Made by a program: the position numbers and the translations under genes
The notes under the pieces: model-generated
The model's database searches: none
Seen by the model: the letters and a program-made list of their open reading frames with translations, nothing else
What the model was told of the DNA's origin: nothing
Source of the DNA: Acidobacteriota bacterium
GTDB taxonomy: Bacteria; Acidobacteriota; Terriglobia; Terriglobales; Acidobacteriaceae
Assembly: GCA_021851335.1 (NCBI GenBank)
Contig: JAJZEA010000028.1
Coordinates: 1 to 39,666, forward strand
Direction: 5' to 3'
DNA: 39,666 nucleotides
In this document: positions 9,732-16,429 of the stretch, in pieces
Layout of the letters: every line of letters starts with the position of its first letter
Position numbering within the stretch: position 1 is the first letter of the stretch

Positions 9732-10498
9732 AGTACCCGTACCTCCTGCTGGAGTTTTTCCACCAGCGCTGCGGCTGCTTCGGCAGGAGTGCCGGTCAGC
9801 ATCTGTGTTGTCTTCTGTCGGCTTGGCAGCGCTACCGAGTCCAGGCTCACGCATCGTGCCGCATCCACGCTGATGGCATCGGCTTCGACCACGCGCAGTT
9901 CCTTGCTCCTGGCTTTCTTGATGCCCATCAGAGTCGCATACCGCAGCCGCGTATTGCCGCTTTGGATCGTCAGCAGCGCCGGTGTCGTCATCTCGATATG
10001 CTGGAACCATCCATCCTCCAGCTCCCGCAGCACACGAATGCCAGCCTCGGTCTTTTCGATCTTCAGGATCAGGCTCGAATGCGGAATCCCCAGCAACTCT
10101 GCCAGAATGACACCCGTCTGCCCCAATCCCAGATCGTCCGACTGCAACCCCGTCAAAATCAGATCGGCCTGCTCGTCGGCAATTGCCGCCGCCATCAGGC
10201 GCGCCACGCCCAGCGCGTCATATTCGCCCAGCTTGTCGCTTGCAATGTGGATGCCGCGATCCGCTCCCTTGGCCAGCGCCTCGCGAATCGTCTGGCCCAC
10301 GCGCTCCGGACCCGCGCTCAGCACCACCACCTCGCCGCCGTGCGCCTCCTTCAGCAACAGCGCCTCTTCCAGAGCGTAGGCGTCCGACTCGTTCATCCGA
10401 AACTCAATCTCATCGAGCGCAATCCACTTCCCCGCACTGTCAATCCGAATGCGAGCATCGCGTTCGGGTACCTGCTTGATGGCAACGATAATTTTCAT
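9728..10498 (-). CDS. etfB: electron transfer flavoprotein beta subunit
   Basis: A 256-residue EtfB, the AMP-binding partner of EtfA. It starts MKIIVAIKQVPERDARIRID and contains the NESDAYALEEALLLKE segment. The conserved loop LILTGLQSDDLGLGQTG follows near residue 120, and the conserved C-terminal docking region runs through VLRELEDGWFQHIEMTTPALLTI. Length and order are normal. The ATG at 10498 overlaps the stop of the upstream iron-sulfur protein by four bases, and its own stop overlaps etfA. The three genes thus form one compact translationally coupled unit. Confidence 0.95.
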   Translation of the reverse strand: MKIIVAIKQVPERDARIRIDSAGKWIALDEIEFRMNESDAYALEEALLLKEAHGGEVVVLSAGPERVGQTIREALAKGADRGIHIASDKLGEYDALGVARLMAAAIADEQADLILTGLQSDDLGLGQTGVILAELLGIPHSSLILKIEKTEAGIRVLRELEDGWFQHIEMTTPALLTIQSGNTRLRYATLMGIKKARSKELRVVEADAISVDAARCVSLDSVALPSRQKTTQMLTGTPAEAAAALVEKLQQEVRVL

Positions 10499-12477
10499 TT
10501 CTCTTCCCGTCTTTCTTCCTGCATGTTGAGTGAGTCACTCTCTTTCACGCTTGTCGGCAAAGCCGCCGCTGCAATCTGCGCAATATCCAGTAGCTGCGGA
10601 GCGCCTTCCCCGCGGCTGGCCAGCGCATCGCGGAACATCGTATTACAAAACGGGCACGCCGCCCCAATCGTCGTCGCTCCCGTCGCCACCAGTTGCTCCA
10701 CCCGCGTCTCGCTTACCCGCGCGCCTTGCTCCTCGCCCAGAAACGCCAACCCACCACCCGCCCCACAACAGAAACTGCGCTCGCGACTGCGCTCCGCCTC
10801 CACCAGATCCCCATGCGCACGCACAATAGCGCGCGGCTCCTCATATACGTTGCGGTAGCGACCCAGATAACAGGGGTCGTGGAAAACCGTCTGGCCCGTC
10901 TGGCCCGTCTGGCTCGCCGCACTCTTCGGCAGCCGCGCCTGGTGCCGCGCCAGAAACTCGCTATGGTGCTCAATCTCAGGCGGCGTCCCATACGCCTTCC
11001 AGTCTTCGCTGATCGTCCGCACACAATGCGGACAGATGGAGACAATCTTCTTCACCTTGTTCTGCGCCAGGGTCTCCAGATTCGCCTCTGCAAGCTGCTG
11101 AAAGACCAGATCGTTACCCAACCGGCGCGCCGGGTCGCCCGTACACTTCTCGCGCCGCATCACTCCATAGCTTGTGCCCAGATAGCGCATCACTTCCACA
11201 AAGGACCGAATGATCTCGCGTCCCTTCGGATCATAACCGCCCATGCAGCCCAGCCACAGGCAATACTCCTGCGAGCCATCAAACATCGGAAGTTCTTCGC
11301 GCGCCATGAACTTTTCCCGCTCCGAATGGGCCATCCCCAGCGCGTTCCCACTCCGTTCCAGCGCCAGAAAAAGCTTGCCGCCGTGCTCGTCTTCCCACTC
11401 GCCCGTATTTACAGCGCCACGCCGCAATCCCACGATCACCGGCAGATGCTCAATTCCCACCGGACACTGGAACTCGCAGCTTCCGCACGTGGTGCACTGA
11501 AACGCCGCCTGCTGCGAATTCCACCGTCCCAGCAGCGACTCCTCGCTTGCCGGACCAAACTCGTTCAGATACCCGCGCAGCCCAAGAATAATCTCGCGCG
11601 GATTCAGTTCCTTGCCCGTATTTGCCGCTGGACAATGCTCCGTACACCGTCCGCACTCCACGCACGAATACACCTGCAACGCCGTCAACTGCGTCACGTC
11701 CTTGCCCGTTACCAGGCCAAAGTCGTCATCGTCGGCCAGCGGGGGAATCTCGCTGAAGCCACCACGCGACAGAAAGACCGTCACCGGACTGAGAATCAGG
11801 TGCAAATGCTTGGTATGCGGCACCAGCGGCAAAAAGCTCAGCAAGGTCAACGTATGCGCCCACCACAGCAGACGCACCGCCAGGCTTCCATCCGGCACAA
11901 AATACGCGCCCAGATACGTAGCCATCAGCAAAAAGATCAACCCGGCAATCACGCCCGATTCCCAGGAAACCGTCTTATCCTTATGCGCCAGCCAGACCGG
12001 ACGCACCACAAATCGCCGCACAAACAGCCCGGCAATCGACACCGCACAGGCCAGTGCAAAGATCGCGGCGATCAGAAAATACAATCGGCCGAAAAATCCG
12101 CCGGGATCCAGAAATCCGACTCCAAACCCCGTCGCGACATGATTCGCCGTCACCAGCGCAAAGGCCAGAAAGCTCCAGAAGACAAAAGCGTGCGCCAGCC
12201 CTGGCAGTGGGCGCTCCCGAATCACCTTTGCCTGGCACAGCACCTCCCAGAAAAAGTCCCAGCAGCGCCGACCCAGCGGAAACAGGTGAAAGTCCGCATC
12301 CTTGCGCGCTGCCAGAATGCGCCGCGCAATCACCCCGAATCGCCGCCAGAAAAGCCACCCGGAGGCCGCAATCAGCGCCGCCAGCAGCAGCTTCTCCACC
12401 AGCGAAAAATGTACCGGCTCAGCCAGCGTCAGGCCAGGCAACCAGCAGGCAGCAAAGATCGGTGAAACAACCGGCAT
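10495..12477 (-). CDS. ETF:menaquinone oxidoreductase, EMO/EtfD type
   Basis: A 660-residue membrane iron-sulfur protein. The N-terminal part (about residues 1-230) has several hydrophobic helices of the NarI/cytochrome b type with histidines in the membrane segments (GLAHAFVFWSFLAF, WWAHTLTLLSFLPLVPHTKHLH). Two [4Fe-4S] motifs follow: CVECGRCTEHCP from residue 272 and CTTCGSCEFQCP near 329. Two CCG domains complete it: WLGCMGGYD...EKCTGDPARR (first CCG altered to CTG) and HDPCYLGR...FCCGAGGG...CPFCNTMF. This order matches the membrane partner of ETF that passes fatty-acid oxidation electrons to menaquinone (EMO in syntrophs, EtfD in mycobacteria). Overlap with etfB supports the role. ATG 12477 is preferred over the earlier 12558 because the extra 27 residues look noncoding. 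Confidence 0.88.
   Translation of the reverse strand: MPVVSPIFAACWLPGLTLAEPVHFSLVEKLLLAALIAASGWLFWRRFGVIARRILAARKDADFHLFPLGRRCWDFFWEVLCQAKVIRERPLPGLAHAFVFWSFLAFALVTANHVATGFGVGFLDPGGFFGRLYFLIAAIFALACAVSIAGLFVRRFVVRPVWLAHKDKTVSWESGVIAGLIFLLMATYLGAYFVPDGSLAVRLLWWAHTLTLLSFLPLVPHTKHLHLILSPVTVFLSRGGFSEIPPLADDDDFGLVTGKDVTQLTALQVYSCVECGRCTEHCPAANTGKELNPREIILGLRGYLNEFGPASEESLLGRWNSQQAAFQCTTCGSCEFQCPVGIEHLPVIVGLRRGAVNTGEWEDEHGGKLFLALERSGNALGMAHSEREKFMAREELPMFDGSQEYCLWLGCMGGYDPKGREIIRSFVEVMRYLGTSYGVMRREKCTGDPARRLGNDLVFQQLAEANLETLAQNKVKKIVSICPHCVRTISEDWKAYGTPPEIEHHSEFLARHQARLPKSAASQTGQTGQTVFHDPCYLGRYRNVYEEPRAIVRAHGDLVEAERSRERSFCCGAGGGLAFLGEEQGARVSETRVEQLVATGATTIGAACPFCNTMFRDALASRGEGAPQLLDIAQIAAAALPTSVKESDSLNMQEERREEK
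10887..10913. repeat. three perfect 9-bp tandem repeats inside EMO gene
   Basis: CCGTCTGGC is repeated three times without a mismatch. On the coding (minus) strand this gives a Gln-Thr-Gly repeat (SQTGQTGQTV) in the linker just before the second CCG domain. Because the unit is a multiple of three, copy-number change would keep the frame. Confidence 0.9.
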
Positions 12478-12627
12478 AAACCTTCCCCATGCCCTTCGAT
12501 TCCAGAACAGTTCTACTCTATTGACCACAAAGCAGAACCGGCAAGCACCCGGCAGCAATGCAAGCGTTCAATTTTGACGACACTTTCAAACCATGGGTCG
12601 ATGTCTGAGGCTTACAGCAAGAATGTA

Positions 12628-12910
12628 AACACCTTAGACTTTGAGACTGGCTCTCGTCCAACACAAGATGAGCATGAAGTTGTCGGGGATGGAGATACCG
12701 TCGATTCGCTCTGCGAATGGACGATCCGTGCGCTCGAAAGCGGCAAATTTGGTTGGCGCAACCGTTCATTCTGAATTCGCACCTGCCCATTCCCGAGCCG
12801 AAGGATATCCCAAGCATGACGCGTTCCATCCTTGCGATCCGGGACCGACAGGATCATTTTCGCAATCCGCCCCATCGTGATCGATCGCCGCATACCCGCT
12901 GAATCAAATC
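12628..12910 (-). pseudogene. possible decayed PilZ-like gene
   Basis: No intact frame here looks convincing, but two minus-strand pieces in different frames resemble parts of short PilZ proteins. One reads RRSITMGRIAKMILSVPDRK, like the R-rich start and first strand. The other, two frames over, reads ERIDGISIPDNFMLIL and then stops at about 12628, like the GIPDxFxL segment. A TGA and at least one frame change separate them. This may be the remnant of a c-di-GMP-binding protein, or a coincidence. Nothing else recognisable lies between 12478 and 12910. Confidence 0.25.
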
Positions 12911-12920
12911 CACGTGTGAG

Positions 12921-12926
12921 TACAAT
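12921..12926 (+). promoter_or_regulatory. candidate -10 box for nadA transcript
   Basis: TACAAT lies about 12 bases before the inverted repeat and 56 bases before riboswitch domain 1. A matching -35 box is not clear. The position fits a leader that would include both riboswitch domains. Confidence 0.35.
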
Positions 12927-12937
12927 AAAGCTACGTA

Positions 12938-12975
12938 GGGTTGCAACGCAGGCGAAAGATCGCACCTTGCAACCC
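12938..12975 (+). repeat. 9-bp inverted repeat at start of nadA leader
   Basis: GGGTTGCAA (12938-12946) is the exact reverse complement of TTGCAACCC (12967-12975), with a 20-base spacer. It lies just upstream of the riboswitch and downstream of the candidate -10 box. It could cap the leader RNA as a 5' stem or bind a regulator as DNA. It has no T-run. Confidence 0.6.
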
Positions 12976-12981
12976 GGCACG

Positions 12982-13099
12982 GCTGCAACATCCCCGCGAA
13001 CTGGTCGGCATCCCATTGTTTTGCCGAAGCGAGTTCGCTGCAGCAAGCAAGGCTTTCAACATCACCGTCTGCAAGGCAACTGCCGCGCAGACTGAAGGC
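12982..13099 (+). promoter_or_regulatory. tandem NAD+-I (nadA-motif) riboswitch
   Basis: Two similar domains precede nadA. Domain 1: P1 GCTGCA/TGCAGC (12982-12987, 13039-13044), joining ACATCCCC (12988-12995), P2 GCGAAC/GTTCGC (12996-13001, 13033-13038), an inner hairpin TCGGCA/TGCCGA (13005-13010, 13022-13027) and the joining AGCGA (13028-13032). These match the known acidobacterial class, whose conserved parts are ACAACCCC and AGCGA around the same helices. Domain 2: P1 GCTTTC/GAAGGC (13052-13057, 13094-13099), joining ACATCACC, P2 GTCTGC/GCAGAC (13067-13072, 13087-13092) and a small GGC/GCC hairpin. The 3' strand of the domain 2 P1 holds the AAGG of the likely ribosome-binding site. NAD+ binding is therefore expected to hide it and lower NadA synthesis. 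Confidence 0.87.
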
Positions 13100-13110
13100 G
13101 GATTGAGACG

Positions 13111-14271
13111 ATGAGCACAACAACATTGCCCGAACAGGGGCTGATGACGACTGCGCAATGCAGCCTGAACGAGCACAATCTGGACGATTATCTTGCAATG
13201 CCGGATCACTCGGCGGATGCACGGATTCGCGCTGCACGGGAGCAACTGGGCCAGCGCGTGATGATTCTGGGTCATCACTACCAGCGCGATGAGGTCATTG
13301 CCTTTGCAGACGCGACCGGCGATAGCTACAAGCTGGCGCAGGCTGCCACGCACACGGATGCCGAATTCATCGTCTTCTGCGGGGTTCATTTCATGGCGGA
13401 AAGCGCGGACGTGCTTGCCCGTCGCGACAAGCAGGGGAATGCGCTGCAACAGGTGATTCTGCCTGATCTGAATGCTGGGTGCTCGATGGCGGATATGGCA
13501 GAGATTTCGCAGGTGGAGGCTTGCTGGGAGCAACTGGAGCGTGCGGGAGCAACCCAGGGTCTGATCCCATTGACGTATATGAATTCAACCGCGGCGATCA
13601 AGGCGTTTTGTGGCGAGCGCGGCGGACTGGTTTGTACATCGTCGAACGCTCGAAAAGCATTCGAGTGGGCATTTGCGCGTGGTGAACGCATTCTATTCCT
13701 GCCCGATCAGCATCTGGGCCGCAACACCGGCTTTGCCATGGGCTTTGAACGGGACGAGATGGCGGTCTGGGATCCGTGGATGCCACAAGGCGGGCTTTCG
13801 ATTCCCGCACTGCAACAGGCGCGAATTCTGCTGTGGAAGGGCCATTGCTCCGTGCATCAGAGATTCCTGCCCGGACACGTGGACACAATGCGTGAGCGAT
13901 ACCCTGAGATTCAGGTAATCGTGCATCCGGAGTGTCGCTGGGAAGTTTGCCAGAAGGCAGATGCCGTGGGTTCGACCGAGCAGTTGATCCGGATGGTGGA
14001 GGAAGCCGAGCCAGGAACGATCTTTGCCGTGGGCACGGAGATTCATCTGGTGAATCGGCTGGCGCGCCGGTTTGCGACGCTGGGTAAGCGGGTGATGACG
14101 CTGGACGAAACCGGTTGTCTCTGCACGACAATGTATCGAATCAGTCCACAGCATCTGGCGTGGGCGCTGGAAAATTTGGTAGCGGGCCAGGTCGTGAACC
14201 GAATCACGGTTTCACCCACCATTCGCGAATGGGCGCATGTCGCCCTGGACCGTATGCTGGAGGTTCGATAA
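13111..14271 (+). CDS. nadA: quinolinate synthase A
   Basis: NadA (386 residues) condenses iminoaspartate with dihydroxyacetone phosphate to quinolinate, the first committed pyridine ring in NAD synthesis, using a [4Fe-4S] cluster. Visible signatures are VMILGHHYQRDEVIAFAD, the cluster cysteines C124 (NAGCSMAD), C275 (HPECRWEV) and C336 (ETGCLCTTMY), the substrate loop YMNSTAAIKAF and FLPDQHLGRNT. The N-terminal 20 residues are not conserved. ATG 13111 follows the riboswitch directly, with AAGGCGG about 12 bases upstream; the later in-frame ATG at 13144 would leave the riboswitch too distant. No nadB or nadC is in the window. The cofactor-feedback riboswitch gives a direct control of its translation. 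Confidence 0.95.
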   Translation: MSTTTLPEQGLMTTAQCSLNEHNLDDYLAMPDHSADARIRAAREQLGQRVMILGHHYQRDEVIAFADATGDSYKLAQAATHTDAEFIVFCGVHFMAESADVLARRDKQGNALQQVILPDLNAGCSMADMAEISQVEACWEQLERAGATQGLIPLTYMNSTAAIKAFCGERGGLVCTSSNARKAFEWAFARGERILFLPDQHLGRNTGFAMGFERDEMAVWDPWMPQGGLSIPALQQARILLWKGHCSVHQRFLPGHVDTMRERYPEIQVIVHPECRWEVCQKADAVGSTEQLIRMVEEAEPGTIFAVGTEIHLVNRLARRFATLGKRVMTLDETGCLCTTMYRISPQHLAWALENLVAGQVVNRITVSPTIREWAHVALDRMLEVR

Positions 14272-14274
14272 TCC

Positions 14275-14451
14275 ATGTGCAACCCTCAACAGCAGAAACA
14301 GCACAGCGAAGACGCCGACAGCGAACTCCAGCCTCCACCCAGGCTGAGCGCGCGAGCTACCGGGCCGGGCGCTGCGGCATTGAGTGATGAAGAAGTGGAG
14401 GAGGCGGAGCGCGAAGCGGAAGAGTGGGCGCGACGTGTAAATCGCTGCTGA
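14275..14451 (+). CDS. 58-residue acidic protein, downstream of nadA
   Basis: A short open frame starts three bases after the nadA stop, with GGAGG (14259-14263) about 11 bases before its ATG. The product begins MCNPQQQKQHSEDADSELQ, has a Pro/Ala-rich middle (PPPRLSARATGPGAAAL), and ends in a strongly charged helix (SDEEVEEAEREAEEWARRVNRC). There is one Cys near each end. I do not recognise a family. The strong ribosome-binding site and tight spacing suggest a real gene sharing the riboswitch-controlled nadA transcript. A function linked to NadA or its cluster is only a guess. Confidence 0.55.
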   Translation: MCNPQQQKQHSEDADSELQPPPRLSARATGPGAAALSDEEVEEAEREAEEWARRVNRC

Positions 14452-14600
14452 ATTTACCTGCCTCTTCCACTGAAAAGTGCGCTGTCTGATACCATGAGTG
14501 CGATTGCTTCTTCTGATTCCGCGCGCTGTGAAACTCCGCACGAAGACAGCTTTTCAGTACTTTGGAATCCGGAAAACGCATATAAGAAGGAGATAAAACG

Positions 14601-15650
14601 ATGCCTCTGGTAACGATGCGACAACTGCTGGACGAAGCCGCGAAGGGCGGATACGGCGTAGGTGCGTTCAATGTGAATAACATGGAGCAGATCCAGGCAA
14701 TTATGGAAGCTGCAAAGGAAACGAGTTCGCCTGTAATCATTCAGGCCAGCCGCGGCGCGCGCCAGTATGCGCAGGACCGCTATCTCTATCACCTGATGCT
14801 GGCGGCAGCGGAGTTGTACCCGGAGATTCCGATTGCCATGCACCAGGACCACGGCAACAGCTTTGAGACCTGCAAGAGCGCAATCGAGCTGGGCTTTACC
14901 AGCGTCATGATGGACGGCTCGCTGAAGACCGACGGCAAGACGCCGACCGACTTTGAAGAGAATGTGGAAGTCACGCGGCGCGTGGTGGATTTTGCTCACG
15001 AGCGCGGCGTCACAGTCGAAGGCGAGATTGGCGTGCTCGGCGGCATTGAAGACGGCCACGGTGCGGGAGGCACGGGTCTGGAGCACGTCACCGATCCGGA
15101 TCAGGCAGTGGAGTTTGCCGAGCGCACAGGCGTGGACGCGCTGGCGATCGCCATTGGCACCAGCCACGGTGCGTACAAATTCAGCAAGAAGCCGGATGGT
15201 TCCGTGCTGAAGATGGATATTCTGATTGAGATTCACAAGCGCCTGCCGAAGACCCACCTGGTCATGCACGGCAGCTCCTCGGTGCCGAAAGATCTTCAGG
15301 AGATTGTGAACAAATATGGCGGCCACCTCAAGGAAACATGGGGTGTTCCAGTCGAGGAGATTCAGCTTGGCATCCGCCACGGCGTGCGCAAGATCAACGT
15401 GGACACCGACAATCGGCTGGCGATTACCGGCGCAATTCGCAAGGTCTTTGCGGAAAGCCCGGAGAAGTTTGATCCTCGCGATTATATGAAGCCCGCTCGT
15501 GATGCGATGCACAAGCTGGTGGCTGAGCGCATGACTCAGTTTGGCCAGGCAGGCCACGCAGGGGATTACGTGCAAAAGTCCGTTGCCTCGATGGCCGAAG
15601 GCTATCGCGATGGCTCTCTGAGCACGCAGCCGCTGGTCGCGGGTCGCTGA
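14601..15650 (+). CDS. fba: class II fructose-bisphosphate aldolase
   Basis: A 349-residue zinc aldolase of the CbbA-like class IIA type, cleaving fructose-1,6-bisphosphate to DHAP and glyceraldehyde-3-phosphate in glycolysis/gluconeogenesis. It starts [27 protein letters not shown]. The zinc and catalytic regions are visible: [50 protein letters not shown] and the phosphate-binding [24 protein letters not shown] 14601 has AAGGAG ten bases upstream, an excellent site. A terminator follows 20 bases after the stop. It lies 149 bases downstream of the short gene after nadA and probably has its own promoter. Confidence 0.95.
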   Translation: MPLVTMRQLLDEAAKGGYGVGAFNVNNMEQIQAIMEAAKETSSPVIIQASRGARQYAQDRYLYHLMLAAAELYPEIPIAMHQDHGNSFETCKSAIELGFTSVMMDGSLKTDGKTPTDFEENVEVTRRVVDFAHERGVTVEGEIGVLGGIEDGHGAGGTGLEHVTDPDQAVEFAERTGVDALAIAIGTSHGAYKFSKKPDGSVLKMDILIEIHKRLPKTHLVMHGSSSVPKDLQEIVNKYGGHLKETWGVPVEEIQLGIRHGVRKINVDTDNRLAITGAIRKVFAESPEKFDPRDYMKPARDAMHKLVAERMTQFGQAGHAGDYVQKSVASMAEGYRDGSLSTQPLVAGR

Positions 15651-15670
15651 TCCGGAACACTGTTGGGTCA

Positions 15671-15705
15671 CAACAGCCACTCCTCCAAGGAGTGGCTGTT
15701 GTTTA
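15671..15705 (+). terminator. intrinsic terminator after fba
   Basis: A perfect 13-bp stem, CAACAGCCACTCC (15671-15683) with its complement at 15689-15701, encloses a five-base loop and is followed by TTTATT. It sits between fba and the YetF-family gene. Confidence 0.88.
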
Positions 15706-15738
15706 TTGCAATCAAATTGCGCAACGGAGGGAACTTCC

Positions 15739-16353
15739 ATGATCGATCCAATGGGAATCTCGCAGGCGTGGAGCAACATGTTTTCGCTTCCCGTTCCACT
15801 GGTGGAGAAGCTAATCCGTCCGGTGATTGTTTACATCGTTCTGGTGGTGCTGCTGCGTCTCTTTGGAAAGCGCGAACTGGCACAACTCAATCCGTTTGAC
15901 CTGGTGGTGCTGCTGAGCTTGTCCAACACGGTGCAGAACGCGATCATCGGCAATGACAACTCCGTCACGGGTGGTGTGGTTGGCGCATTTGCTCTCCTTG
16001 CAGTGAACTGGCTGGTGGCGCGCATGCTCTTTCGTTCTCGCAGGCTGACCCGCACCATGGAAGGACGATCCACCGTTCTGGTGCGCAATGGAATTCCGGA
16101 TCAACGTGCGCTACAGCATGAATCTCTGACCTTGGAAGACCTGATGTCAGCGCTGCATCGCCAGGGATTCAGCTCACTGCAACAGGTGGCGCTCTGCGAA
16201 CTGGAGCCGAATGGAACCTTTAACGTGGAGGCGCTTGTTCCCACCACGGCAGAGAAAAACCATGCGGAGTTGCTCCATCGACTGGACGCGCTCGCTGCCG
16301 AGATCAGCCAGCTACGTCTGCGTCAGGCTGGAAATGCAGGCGCTGGATGTTGA
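15739..16353 (+). CDS. YetF/YcaP-family (DUF421) membrane protein
   Basis: A 204-residue protein of the DUF421/YetF family. Three N-terminal membrane helices (PVIVYIVLVVLLRLF, DLVVLLSLSNTVQNAIIG, VVGAFALLAVNWLVARML) carry the family motifs GKRELAQLNPFDLVVLLSLSN. A cytoplasmic domain follows with LVRNGIPDQRAL and TLEDLMSALHRQGFSSLQQVALCELEPNGTF. The C-terminus (from about 175) is a charged coiled-coil-like tail. The molecular function of this family is not settled. ATG 15739 was chosen because GGAGG lies eight bases upstream; an earlier in-frame ATG at 15706 overlaps the terminator. Confidence 0.88.
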   Translation: MIDPMGISQAWSNMFSLPVPLVEKLIRPVIVYIVLVVLLRLFGKRELAQLNPFDLVVLLSLSNTVQNAIIGNDNSVTGGVVGAFALLAVNWLVARMLFRSRRLTRTMEGRSTVLVRNGIPDQRALQHESLTLEDLMSALHRQGFSSLQQVALCELEPNGTFNVEALVPTTAEKNHAELLHRLDALAAEISQLRLRQAGNAGAGC

Positions 16354-16429
16354 TGGCGTTGCAAGCACTGACCCGAAGGTGTTAATGGCATCGAGCAGAA
16401 AGTCGGATAAATTGTACGTATAAGCCAAG

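Noticed and set aside
10693..12465. 590-codon plus-strand open frame
   Set aside because: Antisense shadow of the EMO gene; its Arg/Gln/His-rich composition matches no fold.
12612..13046. 144-codon minus-strand frame as an intact gene
   Set aside because: It runs through the NAD+ riboswitch, lacks a ribosome-binding site, and only a short stretch resembles any protein; treated as a possible remnant only.
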